The notes beneath the pieces were generated by a model that did no database searches, was not told the DNA's origin, and saw only the letters and a list, made by a program, of their open reading frames with translations. Position numbers and translations under genes: made by a program. Below, in pieces: positions 20,046 through 28,251 of a stretch of 64,000 nucleotides of DNA. The number at the start of each line of letters is the position of its first letter. Within the stretch, counting starts at the first letter, position 1. Origin of the DNA: Pseudanabaena yagii GIHE-NHR1 (GTDB taxonomy: Bacteria > Cyanobacteriota > Cyanobacteriia > Pseudanabaenales > Pseudanabaenaceae); NCBI RefSeq assembly GCF_012863495.1, contig NZ_JAAVJL010000001.1, positions 744,001 through 808,000 of the forward strand, in the 5' to 3' direction.

Positions 20046-21392
20046 CTGAGTACGCGAGTAGTTATCGTCCGTCACGGCGAAAGTAATTTCAATATCCTGA
20101 GCAAAATCCAAGGACGGGGCAATTACGATCGCCCAGAATTGCAGTCTGTGTTGACTGACAAGGGTAAGCATCAAGCCAAACTTGCAGGTAGAGCCTTATC
20201 TAACTTAGGTATTGATGTTGCCTATGCTAGTCCCTTAGTTCGTGCTCAGCATACTGCCCAGATCATTTTGTCCGAAAATTTTCAACCTCCAGTGCTAAAT
20301 ACCACTGAAGGTCTACTCGAAATAGATCTCTCAGAGTGGGAGTCTATGATTGCGAGTGATGTCAAAGAGCAATTTCCTGAAAAATATCATTTTTGGCAAA
20401 ATGAACCAGAAAAATTTCAACTAGGCGATCGCTATCCAATTCTTGATCTTTTCGAGCAAGCTAAGGCTCTATGGGCAGAAATCTTGCCTAAGCATGAAGA
20501 CAAAACCATTTTGCTTGTGGGGCATAGTGGCATTAATCGGGCTCTAATTTGCTCAGCGATCGGTATCCCTGTCAGTCTCTATCACAATATCCATCAAGCC
20601 AACTGCGCGATCAGCGTCCTCAATTTCCAAGGCTCAAGCATTAACGATGGTGTCCAACTAGAATCGCTGAATCTCGTCAGCCATCTCCAAGATCTAACAG
20701 AATCACCATTGCCCCCCCTCAAGAAAAAACACAATGGTCCCCGTCTATTGCTAGTGCGCCACGGTGAAACCGAGTGGAATCGCCAAAAACGCTTCCAAGG
20801 ACAAATTGATGTCCCCCTCAATAACAATGGTCATGCTCAGGCAAGACGCGCTAGTGAATTTCTCGCCAAAGTCAAAATCGACAAGGCTTTCAGCAGTCCA
20901 ATGCTCCGTCCCAAGGATACAGCGCTAGAAATTTTAAGCAAGCATCCTAATATCAAACTGGAGCTATTTGATGAACTCAAGGAAATTTCTCATGGTCTCT
21001 GGGAAGGCAAATTTGAGCATGAAATCGAAGCCGAATTTGCGGGGCAACTAGCCCTCTGGCAGTCACAACCCGAAACTGTGCAAATGCCTGAAGGTGAGAA
21101 TTTACAGCAGGTATGGGATCGTGTCGCGGTAATTTGGCAAAAAATTGTGGAGTCAGTTCCCGCAGGAGAGACAGCTCTAGTTGTCGCCCATGATGCTGTG
21201 AACAAAGCAATTCTTTGTTTATTATTTGGCTTTACACCAGAGCAATTTTGGATCTTTAAACAAGGTAATGGCGGCGTGAGTGTAATTGACTATCCTCAAG
21301 GCGCACAGGGTAAACCAGTTTTACAGTCTTGCAATATCACCACTCACCTCTCTGAAGGCATTCTCGATCGCACTGCCGCAGGAGCTTTATAA
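20046..21392 (+). CDS. Tandem histidine phosphatase (phosphoglycerate mutase-like), probable CTG start
   Basis: Two histidine phosphatase domains in one chain. Domain 1 has the catalytic RHGESN at the very N-terminus and LVGHSG later; domain 2 (from about residue 235) has VRHGETEWN and VVAHDAVN. Both catalytic His pairs are intact. The first domain begins ten codons after CTG 20046 (LSTRVVIVRHGE). No ATG, GTG or TTG occurs in frame upstream of the RHG motif; the first is TTG 20139, which would remove the catalytic His. An AAGG sits just before the CTG, so I infer CTG initiation. About 448 residues. Substrate unknown. Confidence 0.85.
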   Translation: MSTRVVIVRHGESNFNILSKIQGRGNYDRPELQSVLTDKGKHQAKLAGRALSNLGIDVAYASPLVRAQHTAQIILSENFQPPVLNTTEGLLEIDLSEWESMIASDVKEQFPEKYHFWQNEPEKFQLGDRYPILDLFEQAKALWAEILPKHEDKTILLVGHSGINRALICSAIGIPVSLYHNIHQANCAISVLNFQGSSINDGVQLESLNLVSHLQDLTESPLPPLKKKHNGPRLLLVRHGETEWNRQKRFQGQIDVPLNNNGHAQARRASEFLAKVKIDKAFSSPMLRPKDTALEILSKHPNIKLELFDELKEISHGLWEGKFEHEIEAEFAGQLALWQSQPETVQMPEGENLQQVWDRVAVIWQKIVESVPAGETALVVAHDAVNKAILCLLFGFTPEQFWIFKQGNGGVSVIDYPQGAQGKPVLQSCNITTHLSEGILDRTAAGAL

Positions 21393-21421
21393 AGCAAATA
21401 GGGCATATGCCCTATTTGCTT
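21392..21421 (+). terminator. Palindrome after the phosphatase gene
   Basis: 15-bp perfect palindrome AAGCAAATAGGGCAT / ATGCCCTATTTGCTT starting at the last base of the stop codon. Confidence 0.7.
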
Positions 21422-21506
21422 CAGCCCTTAAGAGAGACGCATTTTCTGCTAATTTGGTGTAAAGGATTTATTTTGGTATTTTGTTTTAGTACTTGGAGTT
21501 AAAAAA

Positions 21507-21695
21507 ATGACTATTTTATTTCAGCTTTTATTAGCTGCATTTGTGCTGTTTTCCTTCGTTTTGGTGATTGGCGTACCCGTCGCATACGCATCTCCTAGCT
21601 CTTGGAATCAAACCAAGCCCCTCTTGTTTCTTGGCTCCCTAATTTGGGTAGCTTTTGTCATTGTTATCGGCATCTTAAATTCTTTTGTAGCTTAA
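21507..21695 (+). CDS. psbZ: Photosystem II protein Z
   Basis: 62 residues, two transmembrane helices (about 3-28 and 38-60) joined by the lumenal-type segment [11 protein letters not shown], the PsbZ (Ycf9) pattern. Sits at the photosystem II periphery near CP43. ATG 21507 follows AGTACTTGGAGT, a weak GGAG ribosome site. It precedes ribH, an arrangement I recall from other cyanobacteria; a hairpin in between suggests separate 3' ends. Confidence 0.95.
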   Translation: MTILFQLLLAAFVLFSFVLVIGVPVAYASPSSWNQTKPLLFLGSLIWVAFVIVIGILNSFVA

Positions 21696-21700
21696 TCAAT

Positions 21701-21731
21701 ATTTGATGGAGCGCCAAGCGCTCCATCAAAT
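21701..21731 (+). terminator. Hairpin after psbZ
   Basis: 14-bp perfect stem 21701-21714/21718-21731, loop CAA. Confidence 0.75.
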
Positions 21732-21778
21732 AATTAAATTTTCATTTTTGACTTTACTTTTGACTTAAATTTAACTCT

Positions 21779-22267
21779 ATGGCAGTTTTTGAAGGTAGCT
21801 TTACCAATACTGATAGTTTGCGTTTTGCGATCGTGGTTGCTCGGTTTAATGACCTGATCGTTGGTAAGCTCCTCCAAGGATGTCAAGACTCACTATTGCG
21901 CCATGGCGTTGATGTCTCTGAAAATGGCAGTCAAGTTGACTACGCATGGGTTCCTGGTAGTTTGGAAATATCCATGGTGGCAAAGGAACTAGCCGTTTCA
22001 GGACGCTATGATGCAATTATTTGCTTAGGTGCGGTCATTCGTGGCGATACACCCCACTTTGATTATGTATCCAATGAAGTTTCTAAGGGTGTTGCTGCCG
22101 CCTCTTTTCAAACAGGCGTGCCAATTATTTTCGGGGTATTGACGACTGACACGATGCAGCAAGCTCTCGAACGCGCTGGCATCAAGAGCAATAAGGGTTG
22201 GGAGTTTGGCATGGGTGCGATCGAAATGGCTAACCTCATGCGTCAAATTCGCAGTAAATCTGCCTAA
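21779..22267 (+). CDS. ribH: 6,7-dimethyl-8-ribityllumazine synthase
   Basis: Penultimate step of riboflavin synthesis: condenses the dihydroxybutanone phosphate with the ribitylaminouracil. Motifs [10 protein letters not shown], the substrate site [24 protein letters not shown] with the catalytic His, [16 protein letters not shown] and the ending [15 protein letters not shown]. 162 residues, full length. ATG 21779. No other rib gene is near. Confidence 0.97.
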   Translation: MAVFEGSFTNTDSLRFAIVVARFNDLIVGKLLQGCQDSLLRHGVDVSENGSQVDYAWVPGSLEISMVAKELAVSGRYDAIICLGAVIRGDTPHFDYVSNEVSKGVAAASFQTGVPIIFGVLTTDTMQQALERAGIKSNKGWEFGMGAIEMANLMRQIRSKSA

Positions 22268-22269
22268 AG

Positions 22270-22308
22270 GTTTAGAGAGGGTGTCGCTTTGCGACACCCT
22301 CTCTAAAC
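22270..22308. terminator. Bidirectional hairpin between ribH and the Rrf2 gene
   Basis: 18-bp perfect stem, loop TTT, spanning the Rrf2 stop codon. Confidence 0.8.
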
Positions 22309-22746
22309 TATAAATCCAGCGCTTTGTCCTTGGGAGGCTTGCCAACTGCGGGCATCGTAATATAAATCTTCTAAACAAATTCCATAGAGTGCATCCTTAA
22401 GCTTGCGATCAAGTCTTTGCCAGAGGGCAAATGTGACCCAGTCGGAGGCTAGTTTTTCCTGTGGCTTTAATCTTGGTAAGGGGTGGGTATCTTCACCGAC
22501 GGCAGATAATATTTCACCGAGAGAGATATCTTTGGGCGATCGCTTCAGCTTATATCCCCCCTGTACGCCCCGCACGGACTCAACTAAATCCGCTTGGCGT
22601 AGCGCGATTAAAATTTTTTCTAAATAGGGAGCAGGAATTGATTGGCGATCGCTAATTTCTTTTACAGAAGCAGGCTTACGCTTTGCCCAAACCACCAGAT
22701 CGAGCATCGCCTTCACACTGTAATGACCTTTTCTGGTTAGTTTCAT
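22303..22746 (-). CDS. Rrf2-family transcriptional regulator
   Basis: Winged-helix regulator beginning MKLTRKGHYSVKAMLDLVVW, with the recognition region IPAPYLEKILIALRQADLVESVRGVQGGYKL. About 147 residues. Only one cysteine (in YGICLEDLYYDAR) is present where IscR-type members have three, so a standard IscR 2Fe-2S ligand set is missing. ATG 22746 chosen; GTG 22755 adds three residues. It faces ribH and lies downstream of the small membrane-protein gene at 22835. Target genes unknown. Confidence 0.92.
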   Translation of the reverse strand: MKLTRKGHYSVKAMLDLVVWAKRKPASVKEISDRQSIPAPYLEKILIALRQADLVESVRGVQGGYKLKRSPKDISLGEILSAVGEDTHPLPRLKPQEKLASDWVTFALWQRLDRKLKDALYGICLEDLYYDARSWQASQGQSAGFIV

Positions 22747-22760
22747 AAAACCCACTTAAG

Positions 22761-22795
22761 TTTAGCCAAGCTTTGCAGAGCAAAGCTTGGCTAAA
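22761..22795. repeat. Hairpin between small membrane protein and Rrf2 genes
   Basis: 16-bp perfect stem 22761-22776/22780-22795, loop AGA, tip GC-AGA-GC. Confidence 0.7.
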
Positions 22796-22834
22796 TATAT
22801 CTACGAATTTAGATAGCGTCGCTATCGACGAATT

Positions 22835-22978
22835 TTAAAAAAGAAAGGATAAATCAACGGGGGCAGGTAACATCTCACCACCACGCCAATCTAGTATCTG
22901 AACCAAAATCAAATAGCCTAAACCCAAAATTACGGCGATAACGCCTGTAAGTACTGATATCCACTGCGATCGCTGCAT
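22835..22978 (-). CDS. Small single-helix membrane protein (47 aa)
   Basis: Read from ATG 22978 to TAA at 22835. The sequence starts MQRSQWISVLTGVIAV, forms one hydrophobic helix at about residues 7-29, then has the polar tail ILDWRGGEMLPAP. The size and shape are those of the small subunits found around thylakoid complexes, and the WRGGEMLPAP tail looks constrained rather than random. I do not recognise the family. Upstream of the Rrf2 regulator on the same strand. HIP1 sits at its 5' end. Confidence 0.6.
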   Translation of the reverse strand: MQRSQWISVLTGVIAVILGLGYLILVQILDWRGGEMLPAPVDLSFLF

Positions 22979-23203
22979 AAGTAAATTTAAGTAAAAGAAT
23001 CAAGTAAAAAATCTAAGGAAATCTATGAATTAGCAAAAACACACAAACTAACTGCTATTATCCCTCTTGAAATATGTTTTTGGTAGGAACAAACTTTTTC
23101 GATCATCGTCCTAAAACTTGAGCATTAGAGATACAGATTATTGAATTTTAATAAATTCTGCTAAATCTACTGCTGATTAAAGTCCAGTAGGAGCGATTGA
23201 TTG

Positions 23204-23863
23204 ATGAGTTACAGCCTATCTTGGTCAACCAGCATCGGAGGGTACACGCCCTCCAACTCCGTGTCCGTTGATAAGCTCCCCATCGTTGAATTGGTGCAAA
23301 TGTGCCAGCAAGAAGCGCAACCCAAGAGGTCTGCGTTTGCAGAACTTATGCGACGTAATCAATCTTATGTCGATCAAGTTTTGTATAAGCTCGCTCCTGA
23401 CTGGCAGGATCGTGCCGACCTCGCCCAAGAGGTTTGGTTGCGTGTTTATCGTAATATCAAGCGTTTGCAAGAACCTGAAAAATTTCGCGGTTGGCTTAGT
23501 CGCATTGCCACCAACTTGTTTTATGACGAGTTGCGTAAACGTAAAAGGGTAGGAAATTCTGTTTCCCTAGATGCTCCATTTATGTCTGGCGATGGCGATG
23601 AAATGTCTTGGGACTTGCCCAGCTCAGCCCCTAGCCCCATCGACAATATGTCTACACAGGAGTTTTATGAACAACTCCGTAAAGCCATTGAAGATTTGCC
23701 TTCTAGTTTCCGCGAAACTATTGTGCTACGAGAAATTCAAGGCTTATCCTATGAAGAGATTTCTGAACTAACAGGTGTATCGCTTGGTACAGTAAAATCA
23801 CGTATAGCAAGAGCAAGATTGAAGCTCCAAGCGCAACTACAACCCTATTTGTCTAGTATGTAA
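23204..23863 (+). CDS. sigG: ECF-type RNA polymerase sigma factor, SigG-like
   Basis: 219 residues with sigma region 2 (DRADLAQEVWLRVYRNIKRL, then FRGWLSRIATNLFYDELRKR) and region 4 (LPSSFRETIVLREIQGLSYE, then GTVKSRIARAR). The N-terminal extension and the following anti-sigma gene match cyanobacterial group 3 SigG. AGGAG lies about 10 bases before ATG 23204 (TTG 23201 is adjacent and possible). Likely cotranscribed with the next gene, 17 bp away. The symbol is by resemblance and context. Confidence 0.85.
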   Translation: MSYSLSWSTSIGGYTPSNSVSVDKLPIVELVQMCQQEAQPKRSAFAELMRRNQSYVDQVLYKLAPDWQDRADLAQEVWLRVYRNIKRLQEPEKFRGWLSRIATNLFYDELRKRKRVGNSVSLDAPFMSGDGDEMSWDLPSSAPSPIDNMSTQEFYEQLRKAIEDLPSSFRETIVLREIQGLSYEEISELTGVSLGTVKSRIARARLKLQAQLQPYLSSM

Positions 23864-23880
23864 GGGGGTGTATTTAAGTT

Positions 23881-24369
23881 ATGAGTGCTAACCAAATTTC
23901 TAATAATTCTATGACTACTCCAAATGAGCGCTTTGAGTTACTCAGTGCTTATATAGATGGTGAAGTAACAGAGACTGAAGAACAACTCGTCGAGCAATGG
24001 CTATCAGACGATGTTGATTTTCGTCGCCTCTACCAGCAACAAATGAAACTGAGACAATCGCTAATTGAGTTACCTGTACCAGTAGCTGCCAATTCCTCTG
24101 CGAAGAAAGAAACAGAGGTCATGATCGATCGCGTCTTTGCAGAAATTGACAAGCGATCGCAGCGCCGCAAATGGAAACTCGCAGGTATTGGTATATCTGT
24201 GGCGGCTGTAGTTGGCGTATTTGGTTCATTATTTACCTTCAATTCATCGCCCCAATTTAGCCCCGTTGCCAACAGTGTAAAATCTCCTGCTCCAGTTGCG
24301 GAGGAACCAGTACTAATTGCCATGGAAGAACCGCTAGTACCATTGCCTAAATCAATGAATACTAAGTAA
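23881..24369 (+). CDS. Membrane-anchored anti-sigma factor
   Basis: 162 residues. The N-terminal part (FELLSAYIDGEVTETEEQLV, then WLSDDVDFRRLYQQQMKLRQ) resembles the anti-sigma domain of RseA-like proteins, without the His-Cys zinc motif. One transmembrane helix at about 98-122 (WKLAGIGISVAAVVGVFGSL), then a short extracytoplasmic Pro/Val-rich tail. Just downstream of the ECF sigma gene, so its partner is almost certainly that sigma factor. Confidence 0.85.
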   Translation: MSANQISNNSMTTPNERFELLSAYIDGEVTETEEQLVEQWLSDDVDFRRLYQQQMKLRQSLIELPVPVAANSSAKKETEVMIDRVFAEIDKRSQRRKWKLAGIGISVAAVVGVFGSLFTFNSSPQFSPVANSVKSPAPVAEEPVLIAMEEPLVPLPKSMNTK

Positions 24370-24693
24370 TTTCATAGCACTTTGCACTAAAACACCCCTA
24401 AATAATGCGTAGTAAAATAAGGAATTCGTTAGCGCGGCAAAGCCACACCAACGAATTCCTTATTGAGTCAACCTAAAAAAATTTTGAAAGACTGGCTTGG
24501 TAAACCTTTGTAAATAACTCTGACGCTTCGGTTTACTTGTCAAAATCCGCAACTATAAAAGCGTGCTGAGCACGCTTTTTCGATCTTAGTTAAATTGACT
24601 TGATCGAGATTGACGGTTTTCCGTTAATTGTGGAAATTAACATCATAGGAAATTTTTTGTAGAATCTAAATATTATTGGTCGCGGAAATAGCT
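24370..24693. other. Intergenic region before the HtrA gene
   Basis: Imperfect 23-bp hairpin 24416-24438/24442-24464 (loop AAA, three mismatches) and a classical terminator at 24557-24583. Promoter elements for the protease should lie in 24600-24690; I cannot assign an ECF box. Confidence 0.5.
24557..24583 (+). terminator. Rho-independent terminator
   Basis: AAAAGCGTGC-TGA-GCACGCTTTTT, 10-bp GC-rich stem followed by a T tract. Confidence 0.85.
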
Positions 24694-25926
24694 ATGAGAG
24701 ACTCAAATAAAAAATCTCGTTACAAGCAACCCTTGATCTATGCTTCGATGCTGCTGCTAGGCGTGATTTTAGGTGCATGGGCAGTTGTATCTGGAGTGCG
24801 ATCGCCAAATATGACAGCCATTACGCCTTTACCTCAAGTTGCATCTGTATCCCCTGCGATCGCGCAAGATAGCGACAAGACAAAAGCTATCCCTGTACCT
24901 CGCAATTATGTGGTGGATGCTGTAAATCGCACAGGTCCTGCTGTAGTCAGAATTAATGCATCACGCACCGTTGCCAACAATCAACAAATACCCGATGTTT
25001 TCTTAGACGATCCGATGTTTCGTCAGTTCTTTGGCGATCAATTACAACGGATGCCTAAGGAGAGAGTTGAGCGGGGCACTGGCTCAGGCTTTATCATCAA
25101 CAAAGAAGGCGATATCATCACCAATGCTCACGTTGTTAGTGGAGCTGATAAAGTAACCGTCATCCTCAAGGATGGTCGCCAAATTGAAGGTAAGGTAATT
25201 GGTAGCGATGAACTAACCGATGTCGCTGTTATCCAAGTTAAATCCGATAATTTACCTACAGTCAGCCTCGGTAGTTCTTCGAGTTTGCAACCCGGAGACT
25301 GGGCGATCGCGATCGGCAATCCCCTCGGTCTCGACAATACCGTAACTGCGGGCATCATCAGTGCGATCGGTCGCAAGAGCGGACAAATTGGCGTAGACAA
25401 GCGCGTTAGTTTCATTCAAACCGATGCGGCAATTAACCCCGGTAACTCAGGTGGTCCCTTGCTCAATCAGAACGGTGAAGTCATCGGCGTAAATACAGCG
25501 ATTATTCAAGGCGCACAGGGATTAGGTTTCGCGATTCCCATCGAAACTGCCCAACGCATTGCCAAGCAACTGATCCAAAATGGCAAGGTCAGCCGTGCTT
25601 ATTTGGGTATCCAAATGGTAACGGTCGATCCTAGCGTGAAAAAGCAAGTCAACCAAGACTCTAATTTAGGTATTCAAATCTCCGAAGATAAGGGAGTATT
25701 GATTACTAGAGTTGTGGAAGATTCGCCTGCGGCAAAAGCAGGAGCTAAACGTGGCGATGTGATCGTCAAGTTTGATAATCAAGACATCCTTACTGCGGAT
25801 CAAGTTACTCAACTAGTAGAAGATCGTGCTGTTGGTGACAAAATTCGGATGGAAGTGAAACGGAATGGGCAAACCGTAGCGCTTAATGTCGAAGCAGCTC
25901 AATTCCCTCAAAAGTTCCCTAATTAA
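24694..25926 (+). CDS. HtrA/Deg-family serine protease with one PDZ domain
   Basis: About 410 residues. N-terminal hydrophobic segment (about 14-34, LIYASMLLLGVILGAWAVVS) exports or anchors it. Trypsin-like domain with catalytic His146 (NAHVVSG), Asp176 (LTDVAVIQV) and Ser252 (INPGNSGGPL), all intact. A single PDZ domain follows (RAYLGIQMV onward, with DSPAAKAGAKRGDVI). This is the HhoA/HhoB/HtrA type of cyanobacteria, degrading damaged envelope or lumen proteins. Its place after a sigma / anti-sigma pair suggests an envelope-stress regulon (inference). ATG 24694; TTG 24676 is less likely. Confidence 0.95.
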   Translation: MRDSNKKSRYKQPLIYASMLLLGVILGAWAVVSGVRSPNMTAITPLPQVASVSPAIAQDSDKTKAIPVPRNYVVDAVNRTGPAVVRINASRTVANNQQIPDVFLDDPMFRQFFGDQLQRMPKERVERGTGSGFIINKEGDIITNAHVVSGADKVTVILKDGRQIEGKVIGSDELTDVAVIQVKSDNLPTVSLGSSSSLQPGDWAIAIGNPLGLDNTVTAGIISAIGRKSGQIGVDKRVSFIQTDAAINPGNSGGPLLNQNGEVIGVNTAIIQGAQGLGFAIPIETAQRIAKQLIQNGKVSRAYLGIQMVTVDPSVKKQVNQDSNLGIQISEDKGVLITRVVEDSPAAKAGAKRGDVIVKFDNQDILTADQVTQLVEDRAVGDKIRMEVKRNGQTVALNVEAAQFPQKFPN

Positions 25927-25967
25927 TTCCTCTTAGGCTCTTGCGGATAAAAAATGTCCCACCAAAG

Positions 25968-26034
25968 TTATCTAGCTTCGATTTCGCTCAGCTAACGTTG
26001 GCTTCGGCTCTGCTCAGCCAACGTTACTTTAATT
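25968..26034. repeat. GCTTCG...CGCTCAGC interspersed repeat
   Basis: Two tandem variants of CTTCGNNTCNGCTCAGC (from about 25975 and 25999) around a GTTGGCTT/CCAACG inverted repeat. Another copy at 31240-31290. Common type of intergenic repeat in filamentous cyanobacteria. Confidence 0.5.
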
Positions 26035-26073
26035 AATAGCAAGTCCCTTAACGCGCTTTGAGCTGAGTTAAAA

Positions 26074-26124
26074 CCCAGAATATTTTAAAAGTGCTGCCAA
26101 GTAGCACTTTTAAAATATTCTGGG
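26074..26124. repeat. 22-bp perfect hairpin
   Basis: Arms 26074-26095 and 26103-26124, 7-nt loop. Upstream flank GCGCTTTGAGCTGAGTTAAA resembles that of the hairpin at 10672. Confidence 0.7.
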
Positions 26125-26151
26125 TAATGATACCAGACCAAAACTTTATAT

Positions 26152-26206
26152 TTCTCATAAAGTAGAGGGGTGAGTGCTAAGCACTCACCCCTCTACTTTA
26201 TGAGAA
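26152..26206. repeat. 26-bp perfect hairpin just upstream of a gene
   Basis: Arms 26152-26177 and 26181-26206, loop TAA, tip GC-TAA-GC. It ends 7 bp before ATG 26214, so in an mRNA it would sit on the ribosome site and could block translation. Confidence 0.7.
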
Positions 26207-26213
26207 TAAACTG

Positions 26214-26984
26214 ATGAGTAAATTTATTGGTTGGCTTGGCGCTTTACTGCTGATCTTTTTAGCTGGATTTGGACTAACTCAATGGTTAAATTTACCCTTT
26301 GGGAATTTCCTTGATTGGGTAATTGGGGCAAGCATTTTTGTATGGTTAATTATCATTGTCACAGTACCTTGGAATCTCTACTTTCAGTCCAAATCTGTAC
26401 TAAATCAAGCCCAACTTTCTCAAGAGCGTGGCATCAATATTGATGAACAACAACTCCCCTATGTCCGATCGCTAGCACAGCGATCGCTTGGCTTAGCCCT
26501 TGGATTGCATGTAATTTCAGCGATCACTCTATATGCTTTAGCGTCAAGTGGCGTGGGGACAGTGGGTTATGTTGGCGCGATCGCAGCTTTATTGTTAACA
26601 GTCTTGCGTCCTGCAATTAGCGCCTATGAGTATATATCTCAGCGTTTACGAGCGATTTCCCAACAAATTGATTATCCTCGCGAAGATATAACCGAATTGC
26701 GTCAGCGTTTTGCCAATTTAGAAAACTCAGTGCGACAAATTAACGATGAATTACTCAGCAAAGAAAATCCCTATTCATGGCTATCAAAATATGAGCAGTT
26801 TGTCGATGAGACCCGCAAAGACTTGTCAAAATTAGGGGCAAATATTGAAGACTTACGCGCAACCAATGATCGCGATCACGATCGCCTGTCACGGGAATCT
26901 CGGCAAGCGATCGCGCAACTTAGTACTGACAGTCAATTTTTAGAACATGTTCGTGAAATTATTCGTTTCTTTAAAAATGCTTAA
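26214..26984 (+). CDS. Membrane protein of unknown function with C-terminal coiled coil
   Basis: 256 residues, not recognised. Two helices at the N-terminus (about 4-24 and 33-54), two more at about 88-132, then a long charged helical region (140-256, LRQRFANLENSVRQINDELL, then RKDLSKLGANIEDLRATNDR) likely to form a cytoplasmic coiled coil. Start ATG 26214 is tight against a 26-bp hairpin and no ribosome site is free of it. The gene stands alone. Confidence 0.75.
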   Translation: MSKFIGWLGALLLIFLAGFGLTQWLNLPFGNFLDWVIGASIFVWLIIIVTVPWNLYFQSKSVLNQAQLSQERGINIDEQQLPYVRSLAQRSLGLALGLHVISAITLYALASSGVGTVGYVGAIAALLLTVLRPAISAYEYISQRLRAISQQIDYPREDITELRQRFANLENSVRQINDELLSKENPYSWLSKYEQFVDETRKDLSKLGANIEDLRATNDRDHDRLSRESRQAIAQLSTDSQFLEHVREIIRFFKNA

Positions 26985-27111
26985 ATTCAGTAAAATAGCG
27001 TATCTTGCTGGAATGGAAATTTTGTTATGGATAGATAACGCAACATTAGTAGATGTTTTAGCTCATCAAAAGTTTGCGTGCTATAAACTCTAAAATATAT
27101 TGACTACTCCT

Positions 27112-28251
27112 ATGACTGATCAAGCCATGAATTCAAAAGATGCCACTGTAGTTGAAGGTAGTCAATTCGAGCATTCGTTGGTGATTAAAGATCCTGAAGG
27201 AGTACAGGGCATATTACTAGATGATCGGTTCTACAAGATTGGTAGAGCGCCCAAAAATGATATCGTGTTGCGATCGCAAATGGTCTCTCGCGAACATGCC
27301 ACCTTAACAGGAATCATCACCGATCCTCCTTTGTTTCAGTTATTTCGACTGAGTGATGGTGACCCTGAAGTAGGCAAAAGTACCAATGGATTGCAAATTA
27401 ATGGAGAGCGTCGCGATCATTGGATACTCATGCATGGCGATGAAATTGTTTTTAGCAGTGATAGTAGTGCCTATTATCGAATTGAGCCAGAACCACCCTA
27501 TGTAACTGGCAAAATTGATATTTTTTTAGATGCTTTAAAAAAACTAGCAAAGACCTATATTAAAGCCAAAAACTATAAAGATGCGGCAGAGGCAACTCTT
27601 CAACAAATTTTGGTAATAACCGAGCGGTTTTATGGCAAAGATCATGCTAGTGTTGCAGACTGTCTACTCGAATTAGCAATATTTTATTATTCACAAAATA
27701 ACTTTACCAAAGCAGAGCCTTTGTTTTTGCAAGTAATTGCTCTACGTCAACAGGCACTGGGCATAGAGCATTTAGATGTTACCAGTATCATGCTAGATTT
27801 AGCCGCAATTTATAATAATCAGGGGTTATATGCTAAAGCTGAAGCAATCCTTTTACAAGTACTAGAAATCAAACAAAAGTTATTAGGTGATACTCATCCA
27901 GAAATCGCTACAAACATGATTGATCTAGCCGCAGTTTATTATCCCCAAAAGCGCTATACAGAAGTCAAGAACCTCTACGAAAAAGCCATCAAAATTTATA
28001 AGCGATCGCTGGATAATGGGCATCCAAATATTATTGCATTACAAAAGAAATTAGCTAATGTCAAGAGAAAGCTTCGTCCTGCTTGGCTATCATGGCAAAT
28101 TTTGATTCCTGCATTTTTACTACTAATTACGAGTGGTAGTATCGCCTATGCAGTATTTGCTCCCAAAGCCGATCTTACCTGTGTCAAGATTTTACCGAAT
28201 GGCAAAGCCCAAGCCATATCTGCTGAGGAATGTCGAAAAATCAGTAAATAG
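27112..28251 (+). CDS. FHA-domain protein with tetratricopeptide repeats and C-terminal membrane helix
   Basis: FHA domain at about 20-125 (FYKIGRAPKNDIVLRSQMVS with REHATL, then STNGLQING), a phosphothreonine-binding fold; then about four 42-residue Kinesin-light-chain-like TPRs (DVTSIMLDLAAIYNNQGLYA, then AEAILLQVLEIKQKLLGDTH) and a transmembrane helix near the end (ILIPAFLLLITSGSIAYAVF). It may be read by a Ser/Thr kinase such as those in this window (inference). ATG 27112; TTG 27100 in frame. Its last 60 bases overlap the end of the opposite-strand cobD. Confidence 0.85.
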   Translation: MTDQAMNSKDATVVEGSQFEHSLVIKDPEGVQGILLDDRFYKIGRAPKNDIVLRSQMVSREHATLTGIITDPPLFQLFRLSDGDPEVGKSTNGLQINGERRDHWILMHGDEIVFSSDSSAYYRIEPEPPYVTGKIDIFLDALKKLAKTYIKAKNYKDAAEATLQQILVITERFYGKDHASVADCLLELAIFYYSQNNFTKAEPLFLQVIALRQQALGIEHLDVTSIMLDLAAIYNNQGLYAKAEAILLQVLEIKQKLLGDTHPEIATNMIDLAAVYYPQKRYTEVKNLYEKAIKIYKRSLDNGHPNIIALQKKLANVKRKLRPAWLSWQILIPAFLLLITSGSIAYAVFAPKADLTCVKILPNGKAQAISAEECRKISK

